A stretch of 64,000 nucleotides of DNA, from contig NZ_JAEMUW010000009.1 of NCBI RefSeq assembly GCF_016598485.1, positions 124,001 to 188,000 of the forward strand. Direction: 5' to 3'. The translations under genes and the position numbers were made by a program. Position 1 is the stretch's first letter, and each line of letters begins with the position of its first letter. Below are positions 51,394 through 60,110 of this stretch, in pieces. Origin of the DNA: Micromonospora coerulea. GTDB lineage: Bacteria; Actinomycetota; Actinomycetes; Mycobacteriales; Micromonosporaceae. The notes under the pieces are model-generated. The model was not told the DNA's origin. It saw only the letters and a program-made list of their open reading frames with translations, and did not search any database.

Positions 51394-52734
51394 ATGAGCG
51401 GGTTGCGTACCGACCTGTACGAGCTGCGGATGGCGGCCAGCTACCTGCGCCGCGACATGGTGGCGCCTGCCACGTTCAGCCTGTTCGTCCGGCGCCTGCC
51501 GCCCCGGCGGGGCTTCCTGGTGGCCGCCGGGCTCGCCGAGGCACTGGCGTTCCTGGAAGGCTTCGCGTTCGACGACGACGAGCTGGGCTACCTGCGCGAC
51601 GTCGTCGGGCTCGACCAGCCGACCCTGGCGGCGCTCGCCGGGCTGCGGTTCACCGGGGACGTCCGGGCCGTGCCGGAGGGCCGCGTGGTCTTCGCCGACG
51701 AGCCACTGGTCGAGGTGACCGCCCCGATCGCCGAGGCGCAGCTGGTGGAGACAGCCGTGCTCAACCTGCTCACCTTCCACACCACGGTGGCCAGCAAGGC
51801 CGCCCGCTGCCGGCTCGCCGCCGGGGACGCGGAGCTGGTCGACTTCGCCTTCCGCCGGACGCACGGGCTCGAGGCCGGGGCGGGGGTGGCACGGGCGTCG
51901 GCCATCGCCGGCTTCGGCGCCACCAGCGACGTCGAGGCCGCCCGACGCTACGGCCTCACCCCGTCCGGGACGATGGCCCACTCGTACGTCGAGGCGTTCC
52001 CCGACGAGCGGGCCGCGTTCCGCGCGTTCGCCGCCGACTTCCCCACGAACCCGGTGTTCCTCGTGGACACCTACGACACGCCCGCCGGCGTGCGGGCCGC
52101 CGTCGACGTCATCACCGAGCTGGGGCTGACCGGGCCGGTCGGCGTCCGGCTCGACTCGGGCGATCTCGCCGCGCTGGCGAAGCGGACCCGCGCGATCCTC
52201 GACGACGCCGGGCTCACCCAGGCGACGATCGTGGCCAGCGGCAGCCTCGACGAGGACGTGATCGCGGCCCTCGTCGCGCAGGGCGCACCGATCAACGCCT
52301 ACGGCGTCGGTACCCGGATGGGCGTCTCCTTCGACGCCCCGTCCCTCGACAGCGCGTACAAGCTCGTCGCCTTCGGCGACCGACCGGTGCTCAAGCTGTC
52401 GCCCGGCAAGGCCACCCTGCCCGGCCCCAAGCAGGTCTTCCGGGACCCCGCCGGGACCAGCGGCGACGTGGTGGGGCTGCGCGACGAGCCGGCACCGGCG
52501 GGCCGCGAGCCGTTGCTCGTGCCGGTCATGCGCGGCGGGCGGCTCCTCGAGGCCGTCGACCCGGCCGGTGCGGTGCGCGCCGCGCGTCGCCGGTTCGACG
52601 CGGACCTCGCCTGGCTGCCCGAGGCGGCGCGCCGGCTGGCCGACCCGACCCCGCTCACCGCCACGGTCAGCCCGGGACTCGCCGAGCTGCGTGACCGGTT
52701 GACCGCGCGGATCGGGCGCGGCAGCGCGTACTGA
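51394..52734 (+). CDS. pncB: nicotinate phosphoribosyltransferase
   Basis: The 446-residue enzyme makes nicotinate mononucleotide from nicotinate and PRPP, the first step of NAD salvage. It has LRTDLYELRMAASYLR, the histidine-loop region EAFPDERAAFRAFAADFP, PVGVRLDSGDLAAL, YGVGTRMGVSFDAP and LKLSPGKATLPGPKQVFR. ATG 51394 follows GGTGGAGG. It lies divergent from dinB. A FAD monooxygenase follows on the same strand, 84 bases later, without clear link. Confidence 0.93.
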   Translation: MSGLRTDLYELRMAASYLRRDMVAPATFSLFVRRLPPRRGFLVAAGLAEALAFLEGFAFDDDELGYLRDVVGLDQPTLAALAGLRFTGDVRAVPEGRVVFADEPLVEVTAPIAEAQLVETAVLNLLTFHTTVASKAARCRLAAGDAELVDFAFRRTHGLEAGAGVARASAIAGFGATSDVEAARRYGLTPSGTMAHSYVEAFPDERAAFRAFAADFPTNPVFLVDTYDTPAGVRAAVDVITELGLTGPVGVRLDSGDLAALAKRTRAILDDAGLTQATIVASGSLDEDVIAALVAQGAPINAYGVGTRMGVSFDAPSLDSAYKLVAFGDRPVLKLSPGKATLPGPKQVFRDPAGTSGDVVGLRDEPAPAGREPLLVPVMRGGRLLEAVDPAGAVRAARRRFDADLAWLPEAARRLADPTPLTATVSPGLAELRDRLTARIGRGSAY

Positions 52735-52818
52735 CCACGCGTGGCCCGATCCGCACCGCCGGCACAGCCGCACCGTGGCGAGCTCCCGGCATCCCGGGCC
52801 AGGCCGTAGGTTGACCTC

Positions 52819-54417
52819 ATGACCGCGACGCTGGATGTGCTGATCGTCGGCGCCGGCCCCACCGGCCTGGCCCTGGCGGCGCAACTGGCCGCCGACGGCG
52901 TCCGGCCCCGCCTGGTCGACCGCAGCCTCGACCGGGTCCACGAGTCGCGGGCCCTGGCGATCCAACCGCGCACCCTGGAGGTGCTGGCGCGGTTCGGCGT
53001 CACCGACCAGCTCCTCGCCGCCGGCAACCCGGCGGTGCGGCTGGAGCTGCACGTGCGGAACCGGCTGCTGACCCTGCCGATGTTCGACCTCGGCCTGCAC
53101 GACACCGCCTACCCGCACCTGCTGTTCCTGTCCCAGGCCGAGACCGAACGCATCCTCGGCGACCACGTGCGGACCGCCGGGGTGACGGTCGAACGCGGCG
53201 TGGAGCTGGTCGACCTGCGGACCTCGCCCGACCAGGTGACCTGCCGGCTGCGCCACCGCGACGGCCGGGAGGAGACCGTCCAAGCCCGGTACGTGATCGG
53301 CTGCGACGGCGCGCACAGCGCCGTCCGCCGCGCCGCCGGGATCGCCTTCGAGGGCAGTTCCTACCCGCAGACGTTCGTGCTGGCCGACGTCGAGGCCGAC
53401 CGGCTCGCCACCGGGGCGGCGCACGTGTTCCTCTCCGACGCCGGCATGCTGTTCTTCTTTCCGCTCGGCCGGCCGGCCAACTGGCGGCTGCTGGTGATGC
53501 GACCGCCGGCCGACCCGACCCCGCCGGAGGCCACGGTGACCCTCGGCGAGGTGCAGGCGCTCACCGACGGGTACACCGGCGGGGCCGTGCGGCTGCACGA
53601 CCCGGTGTGGCTGACCAACTTCCGGCTGCACCACCGCGCCGCCCGGCACTACCGGGCCGGGCGGATCCTGCTGGCCGGCGATGCCGCCCACATCCACAGT
53701 CCGGCCGGCGCCCAGGGGATGAACACCGGCATCCAGGACGCGATCAACCTCGGCTGGAAGCTCGTCCACACCCTCCGCAGCGGCGGGACCGGGCTGCTGG
53801 ACACCTACGAACCCGAACGTGCCCCGATCGGGCGGATGGTGCTCCGCTTCACCGACCGTGCCTTCACCATCGCCACCTCCACCAATCCGCTGGTCCGCTT
53901 CGCCCGTACCCGCATCGCCCCCGCCGTCATCCCGCTGGCCGCCCGAGCCCGGGCCGGCCGGGCGTTCGCGTTTCGCACCGTCTCCGAACTGGACGTCCGG
54001 TACCGGCGCAGCCCGTTGTCCGTGGAGGGGCCGCGCCCACCCCGGCGCGGGCCCAGGGCCGGCGACCGGCTACCCGACGCGCCCGTGGGGCGCGACGAGC
54101 GATCCACGACACTGCACCAGGTCACCGCCGCGCCGGGCTGGCACCTGCTGCTGTGCGGGCCGGGTCGGACCTGGGCCGACGAACGGGTCGAGCAGGTGTG
54201 CCGCGGTCGCGGCCTCACGGTCCACCGCCTCAGCGTCCGCGACGAGCCCGGCACCCTGCACGACCCGGATGGACGCGCCCTGCACAGACTCGGCGTTGGT
54301 GCCGGCGCCGCCGCGCTGTACCTGGTCCGACCGGACGGCCACATCGGCTTCCGGTCCGGTGCCGAGGGCTGGACCGCGCTGGTCGCCTACCTCGACCGGT
54401 GGCTCCCGCCATCCTGA
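52819..54417 (+). CDS. FAD-dependent aromatic monooxygenase (PheA/TfdB type)
   Basis: The 532-residue flavoprotein has the FAD-binding GxGxxG in VLIVGAGPTGLALAAQL (8-24), ESRALAIQPRTLEVLARFGV, VIGCDGAHSAVRRAAGI (DG motif) and ILLAGDAAHIHSPAGAQG (GD motif, NADPH/FAD). A thioredoxin-like C-terminal domain runs from about 430 to 530, with GWHLLLCGPGRTW. It hydroxylates an aromatic ring using NAD(P)H and O2; such enzymes act in catabolism or in antibiotic tailoring or inactivation. The substrate is unknown. A hairpin follows the stop. Confidence 0.91.
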   Translation: MTATLDVLIVGAGPTGLALAAQLAADGVRPRLVDRSLDRVHESRALAIQPRTLEVLARFGVTDQLLAAGNPAVRLELHVRNRLLTLPMFDLGLHDTAYPHLLFLSQAETERILGDHVRTAGVTVERGVELVDLRTSPDQVTCRLRHRDGREETVQARYVIGCDGAHSAVRRAAGIAFEGSSYPQTFVLADVEADRLATGAAHVFLSDAGMLFFFPLGRPANWRLLVMRPPADPTPPEATVTLGEVQALTDGYTGGAVRLHDPVWLTNFRLHHRAARHYRAGRILLAGDAAHIHSPAGAQGMNTGIQDAINLGWKLVHTLRSGGTGLLDTYEPERAPIGRMVLRFTDRAFTIATSTNPLVRFARTRIAPAVIPLAARARAGRAFAFRTVSELDVRYRRSPLSVEGPRPPRRGPRAGDRLPDAPVGRDERSTTLHQVTAAPGWHLLLCGPGRTWADERVEQVCRGRGLTVHRLSVRDEPGTLHDPDGRALHRLGVGAGAAALYLVRPDGHIGFRSGAEGWTALVAYLDRWLPPS

Positions 54418-54437
54418 GCAGCCGACGCCCGGGTTGA

Positions 54438-54456
54438 GCCTCCGGTAGGGGGAGGC
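54438..54456 (+). terminator. hairpin after the monooxygenase gene
   Basis: GCCTCC and GGAGGC pair around 7 bases, 20 bases after the stop. It is a short but perfect 6-bp stem. Confidence 0.4.
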
Positions 54457-54737
54457 GCGAGGAGGTCGCCGTAGGGCGCCTTCGTGATTCGCCCGATCGG
54501 GATGAGGCAGGCTCACCCCCCGTCCCGGAAGGCTGTCGGTACCAGTTCGCTGCGCGACAACCAGTTGACGATCACGGGTGAGATCAAGGAGCGGGAACGC
54601 AGGGGGACCCTCCATCGCAGGGAACGCAGGGTCGGCCAGTTCGAACGGGCAAGGTGCACCGAATCGATCCGCGGTGCATGGAGGTCAGGGCTCGCAACTG
54701 GCGGTTCGACGGCGATCGGGCCGGAGAGGAGAATCAG
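54457..54737 (+). promoter_or_regulatory. leader of the second DUF2267 gene with direct repeat
   Basis: The gap from the monooxygenase gene is about 320 bases. It holds the 12-base direct repeat GGGAACGCAGGG at 54593-54604 and 54620-54631 (27 bp apart) and a strong GGAGAGGAG ribosome site for the GTG at 54738. No other gene is visible. Confidence 0.4.
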
Positions 54738-55160
54738 GTGGAATACCAGGATTTCATCAACGCAGTGGCCACGCGGGCAAAGGTGTCGACCGATCAGGCG
54801 GCGGCACTCACCCGCGCGACGTTGGAGACATTGGCAGATCGGATCAGCGCCGGCAAGGCTGAGGACCTTGCCATTCAGCTTCCGGACGGGCTTGACGATC
54901 CCCTGCGCAAGCCGCCACCGCTCAGAGGTAGAGGGGAACATGCCAAGTCGTTCGGGCTCGAAGAGTTCGTGCGGCGGGTGGCAGATCGCCCGGCCATCGA
55001 CCGTGCGCTCGCCGGTGCCGGGGTGGGCGCGGTGCTCACCACGCTACGTGAGGCTGTTTCCCGTGACGAGTTCGAGGACGCGATGGCCCAGCTCGAGAAG
55101 GAGTTCTGGCAGGTAATCGAACCGGTGGGTGCCGGTGGCGGGCGGCGCCCCGGCTCGTAG
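54738..55160 (+). CDS. DUF2267 domain protein, diverged copy
   Basis: The 140-residue protein begins VEYQDFINAVATRAKVSTDQ and carries AAALTRATLETLADRI, AEDLAIQLPDGL, FGLEEFVRRVADR and TLREAVSRDEFEDAMAQL, all matching DUF2267. Compared with the copy at 18388, the middle is more basic and proline-rich (RKPPPLRGRGEHAK). GTG 54738 with GGAGAGGAG upstream is the start. Function unknown. It has its own long leader with a direct repeat. Confidence 0.85.
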   Translation: MEYQDFINAVATRAKVSTDQAAALTRATLETLADRISAGKAEDLAIQLPDGLDDPLRKPPPLRGRGEHAKSFGLEEFVRRVADRPAIDRALAGAGVGAVLTTLREAVSRDEFEDAMAQLEKEFWQVIEPVGAGGGRRPGS

Positions 55161-55235
55161 CACGCACAGTTGGGACAGGAGCAGGTGTGCCCGCGTCGCA
55201 CGCGGGTACGCCGCTGCCACTCGGCGGCCGCGCGC

Positions 55236-57395
55236 TCAGGCTGGTCCATTCCGCCGCCGCCGGGTGGACATCGCCTGCAGCGTGGGACGACGGACCACCG
55301 CCAACCGGTCCCCGCGCGCGCTGATCGACGTCCGCCCCCCGCGCCGGCGTCGCACGGTCAGGTCGACGGTGGCGCCGCCGACCCGTACGCCCTCCAACCG
55401 GAGGTCCGGCAGCCACTCGGGCAGGTGCGGATCCACGAAGATCGTCCGCAGCGGCGCGGCCGGCCGCAGCGCCAGCAACGCCTGCACCAGCGCGATGACC
55501 GAGCTGGCCGACCAGGCCTGCGGGGAACAGGAGTTCGGGTACACGCCCGGGTGCGGGTGAGCCGCGTCGCGGGGCAGCCCGCTGAGCACCTCGGGCAGGC
55601 GGTGCTCCGCGAACAGCGCCGCGGCGGAGAACATCCCCTCGGCCAGCCGGTGCAGGTGCTCCCAGCAGCCGTAGCGGGCCAACCCGAGGCCGATGGTGCC
55701 CGCCTCCACCGGCCAGACGCTGCCGCGGTGGTAACTGAACGGGTTGTACGCCGGATGCGCGGCCGACAACGTCCGTACGCCCCAGCCGCTGAACATGTCC
55801 GGTTCGAGCAGCCGGGCGGCCACCATCGGGGCGACCCGCGTCGGGACGATGCCGGTGGTGAGCAGGTGCCCGTCGTTGGAGTTGACCGAGCGGACCGGCC
55901 GCTTGTCCGGCCCCAGCGCCATCGCGTAGCAGCCCCGCTCCGGCAGCCAGTACGCGCGGTGGAAGCGGCGGCGCAGCGCGTGGGCCCGGGCCACCAGGGC
56001 GGCTCCCCGGGCCGGATGACCGGTCGCGGTGAACACCACGGCGGCGTGCCGCAGCGCGGCGTACCAGTAGGCCTGCAGCTCGCTGGTCGCGATCGGGTTC
56101 GGCACCACTTGCCCGTGCTCGTCGACGATGGCGGTGTCCGAGTCCTTCCACCCCTGATTCTTCAGCCCGGCCCGCGAGCGGCGGTGGTATTCGAGGAAGC
56201 CGTCCCCGTCGAGGTCGCCGTACCGCTCGATCCAGCCCAGGGCACGCCGCGCCGTCGGCAGCAGGTCCCGCACCGTGTCCAGGTCACCGGTCCAGGCCAG
56301 GTACTGGCCGAGAAAGACCAGGAAGTCCGGCGCGGTCGACCAGTCGCCGTAGTAGCCGGTGAACGGGTCCAGCCCCAGCACCGAGACCGGTCCCCGCCGG
56401 GCCTCGTGCAGCGGCTTGCCGGGCTCCTCGTCGCGCCACGGGTCGCACCGTCGACCGACGTGCTCGGCGATGAGCCGCAGGCTGTCCGCCAGCATGGTCG
56501 GACCGGCGAGCAGCGCCTGCCAGGAGGCGGTCATCGTGTCCCGCCCGAAGATCTCCTGGTAGATGGGGAGCCCCGCGATCGGCGCGGTCGGGCCGGCCGG
56601 CTCGCCGAGCGGCAGCACCGCCAGGTCCTCCACCGCGCACCGCCAGGCGGCGGTGACGTCGAAGTTGCTGCTGTTCAGCCGGGCCAGCTCGGTGGTCAGC
56701 CGGGCGCGGGCGGTGGCCGCGGGATCGTCCGGTTCGGTGAAGGTCGCCGGGGGCGCGGCGAGCCGCTCACCGTCGAAGACCGGCTCCACGAGCACGTCCG
56801 CCCGGACGCTGCCGCGCGGCGGCACCGTCACCTCGACGGTGAACGCGGCGTCGGCGTACCGGACCGGGGCGTCGGACCGGACCCGGACCGCCACCGCGCG
56901 ATCGAGGCCGGCACGCAGGTAGGTCAGGCGCAGCTCCCCGGTCGCGGGATCCCAGCTCGCGTCCACGCCGCCGCGCTGCACCCGGTGGCCCGCCTCGGCC
57001 TCACCGGTGTCCGCGAAGTCGGCGCCGACCCGGATCTCCACCGCCATCCGCAGCGGTTCCGCGGCGTAGCTGACCACGGTGAGCCGGGTCCGCAGCCCCG
57101 CGCCCACGAACCGTTCGGTCAGCAGGTACGCCGCCCGGGACGGCAGCTGCTCGCCGTCGCCCAGCTCGGCGTACGACAGCTGGGCGTGGCCCTGCACGTT
57201 CGCCGTGCTGAACGGCACCGGCTCGCGCCCGTCCACGGTGATCCGCTCGGTGCTGAGCACCCGGGTGTTCCAGGCGAAGAAGCCCTGCGGGTCGGTACCG
57301 GTGATCCGGCCGCGCACGTCGGTGACCAGCGTGCTCCACCCGCTGGCCACGTACAGCAGGTCGGGCCGGACCCGTAGGTTGCGGACCCTGGTCAT
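55236..57395 (-). CDS. glycogen debranching enzyme-like amylo-alpha-1,6-glucosidase
   Basis: The 719-residue protein has an N-terminal GDE_N_bis-type beta domain (about 10-200, VTDVRGRITGTDPQGFFAWN and TRVLSTERITVDG). An (alpha/alpha)6 barrel follows (about 260-650), with IYQEIFGRDTMTASW, YGDLDGDGFLEYHRR, LKNQGWKDSDTAIVD and NPFSYHRGSVWPVEAG. This branch occurs widely in actinobacteria and is thought to cleave alpha-1,6 branches or glucosides in storage sugars. No signal peptide is visible. ATG 57395 begins MTRVRNLRVRPDLLY. Confidence 0.9.
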   Translation of the reverse strand: MTRVRNLRVRPDLLYVASGWSTLVTDVRGRITGTDPQGFFAWNTRVLSTERITVDGREPVPFSTANVQGHAQLSYAELGDGEQLPSRAAYLLTERFVGAGLRTRLTVVSYAAEPLRMAVEIRVGADFADTGEAEAGHRVQRGGVDASWDPATGELRLTYLRAGLDRAVAVRVRSDAPVRYADAAFTVEVTVPPRGSVRADVLVEPVFDGERLAAPPATFTEPDDPAATARARLTTELARLNSSNFDVTAAWRCAVEDLAVLPLGEPAGPTAPIAGLPIYQEIFGRDTMTASWQALLAGPTMLADSLRLIAEHVGRRCDPWRDEEPGKPLHEARRGPVSVLGLDPFTGYYGDWSTAPDFLVFLGQYLAWTGDLDTVRDLLPTARRALGWIERYGDLDGDGFLEYHRRSRAGLKNQGWKDSDTAIVDEHGQVVPNPIATSELQAYWYAALRHAAVVFTATGHPARGAALVARAHALRRRFHRAYWLPERGCYAMALGPDKRPVRSVNSNDGHLLTTGIVPTRVAPMVAARLLEPDMFSGWGVRTLSAAHPAYNPFSYHRGSVWPVEAGTIGLGLARYGCWEHLHRLAEGMFSAAALFAEHRLPEVLSGLPRDAAHPHPGVYPNSCSPQAWSASSVIALVQALLALRPAAPLRTIFVDPHLPEWLPDLRLEGVRVGGATVDLTVRRRRGGRTSISARGDRLAVVRRPTLQAMSTRRRRNGPA

Positions 57396-57449
57396 CGGTG
57401 GTGCGGCCGTTCCCCGGTCACCTCGCGCCGGTACCCCTTTGCGCCCCCG

Positions 57450-58226
57450 CTACACCCGCACCGTCCGGGCCGTCGGCCGGGCGTCCGGGCGGCGCGCGCC
57501 CGCCCGGACGAGCAGTTCGACGGCGAAGGCGATCGCCACCGCCTCCACCGCCAGCAGCGTCAGCAGGATGAGCAGCTGGGTCACGCCGGCCTGGATCGGC
57601 CCCGCCCCGCCGAGCAGCACTCCGACGAAGGCCCCCGGCAGGGTGACCAGCCCGACCGTGCGGGTCTGGTCCAGCGCCGGGATCAGCGCCTGACCGGCGG
57701 CCGGGCGGCAGATCTCCAGCGCGGCGTCGCGGGGGAGCAGGCCCAGGGCCAGCCCCGCCTCGTACTCGCCGTGCCGGGTGCGCAGTTCGTCGAGGGTTTG
57801 CCGGCCGGCCAGGCTGGTCGCGGTCATCGCCCCGCCGATCAGGATGCCCGCCGTCGGCAGGACCACCAGCGGCGTCGCGGGCAGCGCCCGGCTGGCCAGC
57901 AGTACGCCGAGGCTCGGCACCACCCCGGCCGCGATGGCCAGCGGGGCGACCCGGCGGGGGCAGCCCGCCCCGATCCGGCGGCCCGCGGTGACGCTGGCGA
58001 CGGCGTACATCAGCAGGATGAAGGCGCACGTGCTCCACCAGGAGTGCAGCACCGCGACGATGACCAGCGAGACGGCGCCGAGCTGAACGGTCGCCCGGGC
58101 GGCCGCGCCCAGGATCGCGCGGGCCCGGCCGAGGCCGCTCAGCCGCAGCACCGCCGCGCCGGCGAGGGTGAGCCCGAGCAGGGCGGCGACCAGCGCCGGT
58201 CCGATCGGTACCGCGCCGGCGCTCAT
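57450..58226 (-). CDS. FetB/UPF0014 family ABC transporter permease
   Basis: The 258-residue membrane protein has about seven helices and matches the FetB family (UPF0014). It shows LGRARAILGAAARATVQLGA, MTATSLAGRQTLDELRTRHG with a conserved Glu, and RTVGLVTLPGAFVGVLLGGAG. In E. coli FetB works with ATPase FetA in iron export. No ATPase gene is next to it here, so its partner lies elsewhere or is absent. It follows neither neighbour closely. Confidence 0.87.
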   Translation of the reverse strand: MSAGAVPIGPALVAALLGLTLAGAAVLRLSGLGRARAILGAAARATVQLGAVSLVIVAVLHSWWSTCAFILLMYAVASVTAGRRIGAGCPRRVAPLAIAAGVVPSLGVLLASRALPATPLVVLPTAGILIGGAMTATSLAGRQTLDELRTRHGEYEAGLALGLLPRDAALEICRPAAGQALIPALDQTRTVGLVTLPGAFVGVLLGGAGPIQAGVTQLLILLTLLAVEAVAIAFAVELLVRAGARRPDARPTARTVRV

Positions 58227-58365
58227 CGCCCCACCACGTACCGGGCCGGCCGCTGGTCGTCCCCGATGTCCTCCGCCCCGGTCACCTGCGGATCGTAATC
58301 GCGCGGCCCCGCCTCCGCCCGGAATCGGGCGGTGCGCGGAGCCGCGCCCGGTGCGTACCGCAGCG

Positions 58366-59451
58366 CTACGGCAGCGCGAGCACCGCCGAATGACCCAGAT
58401 GGTCCGACGCCCACCGGCCGTCGGCGGTCTGCCGCTCCGTGCCGAAGACCTCGCTCGCCACCGGTACGACCGCGCCCCGGAACATGACCATGTCGATCCG
58501 GTGCTCGACGTCGTCGGCCGGCTCGGTCAGGTCGTCGCCCAGCCCCGCGGTGTACCCGGGCTCGCCCGGATGCAGGATCGGCCAGGTGTCGACCAGCCCG
58601 CCGGCCACCAGGATGAAGTAAGCGATCCGGTTGTTCGGCACGGGCAGCTCAGGGCCGCTGTTGAGGTCCCCGACGAGGATCACCGGGCCCGCCACGTTCA
58701 GCGGACCGCGCAGCAGCTCCTGGGCCTGTAGCGCCCGGACGCCGGGGTGGAACGCCTCCAGGTGGGTGTTGACGAACCGGAACGCCCGCGTGCCCAGGAC
58801 CGCGTCCACCGCCGTCCAACCGCGCGTGCTCGTGGCGGTGCCGCCGGTGGCGGCGAGCGGGAACACCAGGTTCTGGACGAAGTTCCCCGACGACGTGTCG
58901 GTCACCTGCACCCGGCCGCCGTGCCGCACCAGCACGACGTCGCGCATGGTGAGCCGGACGTCCACCTGGTACGGCGTCCCGGCCGGGGCCTCCAGATCCG
59001 CCTCGTCCTGCACCACGGCGACGTCGTACGGGTGACCGGAGGTGGCCAGCTCGGCCATCAGCAGCGCCAGGTAGTCGTACCGGACCTCGGTGGCCGAGGC
59101 CGGGTCGCCGAGCGGCCCGGTACGCCAGAGCGCGACCTCCTGCAGCCCGACCAGGTCGGGCTTGCGCTCGCGGATCTCGTCGGCGATCAGCGCGGCCCGG
59201 GCGGGAAAGTCGACCCGGTCCACGTGGCCGAGCAGGGCCGCGTTCGCGGCCAGGAACGCCGGCAGGGTCGGCGCGCCGATCGAGGGCGTGAGGTCCCCGC
59301 CCAGGAAGAGGTTGCGGGTCAGCACGGTGACCTTCGGGCCGGCCTCGGCGTGGGCGGGCGGGGCGGCCAGGCCCAGCGTCGCCACCACGAGGGCGGCGGC
59401 GGTGGCCAGCCGGGTCAGGTGCCATCGGTGCGATCGCGCTCTGCCGTCCAT
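58366..59451 (-). CDS. secreted endonuclease/exonuclease/phosphatase family protein
   Basis: The 361-residue EEP-fold hydrolase has a signal peptide (LTRLATAAALVVATLGLAAP, cleavage near 34). Its active site motifs are TVLTRNLFLGGDL (Asn), DLVGLQEVALW (Glu), ILVGDLNSGPE (Asp/Asn) and WASDHLGHSAVL (Asp-His). The family includes nucleases and sphingomyelinase-like phosphodiesterases; an extracellular nuclease or lipid esterase is likely. ATG 59451 with AGAGG upstream begins MDGRARSHRWHLTRL. Confidence 0.88.
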   Translation of the reverse strand: MDGRARSHRWHLTRLATAAALVVATLGLAAPPAHAEAGPKVTVLTRNLFLGGDLTPSIGAPTLPAFLAANAALLGHVDRVDFPARAALIADEIRERKPDLVGLQEVALWRTGPLGDPASATEVRYDYLALLMAELATSGHPYDVAVVQDEADLEAPAGTPYQVDVRLTMRDVVLVRHGGRVQVTDTSSGNFVQNLVFPLAATGGTATSTRGWTAVDAVLGTRAFRFVNTHLEAFHPGVRALQAQELLRGPLNVAGPVILVGDLNSGPELPVPNNRIAYFILVAGGLVDTWPILHPGEPGYTAGLGDDLTEPADDVEHRIDMVMFRGAVVPVASEVFGTERQTADGRWASDHLGHSAVLALP

Positions 59452-59562
59452 GCCTCTGTCCTCTCGGGCCGGCGTCCGTGGGCGGAACCGTGCGTACGGT
59501 AGCGCCGGAACGGCCACTCCGGGTATCGCCGTTCGGGCGGTATCCCTTTCGGACGGCGCGGA

Positions 59563-59976
59563 TCAGGAACCGGGCTGGCTGATGTTGACCATCCAACCGA
59601 TGCCGAACCGGTCCACGCACATGCCGAACTCGTCGCCCCACATCTGCTTCTCGAGCGGCAGGGTGACGACGCCGCCCTCGGAGAGCTGCGTCCAGAAGCG
59701 CCGCAGATCGTCGGCGTCGTCCCCGCTCAGGCTCACCGTGATGTTGTTGCCGACGTTGCGCTCCATCTCCGGCGGGGTGTCGGAGGCCATCAGGGTGTAG
59801 CCCTGATCGGTCTCCAGCTGCGCGTGCATCACCCGGTCGGCCAGCGCCGGATCCGGGTTCCCGAACTCGCCGAAGGTGTTCACCGTCAGGGTGCCGCCGA
59901 ACACCCGCTGGTAGAACTCCATCGCCTGGCGTGCGTCGTCGCTGAAGCTGAGGTACGGGTTCAGTCGTGAGCTCAT
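59563..59976 (-). CDS. VOC family protein, PhnB/YjdN-like
   Basis: The 137-residue protein begins MSSRLNPYLSFSDDARQAM and has FYQRVFGGTLTVNTFGEFG and KQMWGDEFGMCVDRFGIGWM, the PhnB-like (3-demethylubiquinone methyltransferase-annotated) subfamily of VOC. The DUF1428/PhnB group has no proven function. ATG 59976 follows GAGGAGG. It is a single gene on the minus strand. Confidence 0.9.
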   Translation of the reverse strand: MSSRLNPYLSFSDDARQAMEFYQRVFGGTLTVNTFGEFGNPDPALADRVMHAQLETDQGYTLMASDTPPEMERNVGNNITVSLSGDDADDLRRFWTQLSEGGVVTLPLEKQMWGDEFGMCVDRFGIGWMVNISQPGS

Positions 59977-60110
59977 GTCGCCTCCTCGGTCGTGACCTGC
60001 GGATCGTCGCAGACCGCGACCGGGTGGGCAACGAGGCGCGACGGAAGAAGTCGGTGGCGGCGGTGGGGATGGCGCCGTTGCCACCCCCACCGCCGCCCCG
60101 CGGCGCGTCG

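Noticed and set aside
51151..53769. Minus-strand extension of the polymerase IV gene
   Set aside because: It is antisense to nicotinate phosphoribosyltransferase and monooxygenase genes; the polymerase domain begins at SSDATILHADLD near 51150.
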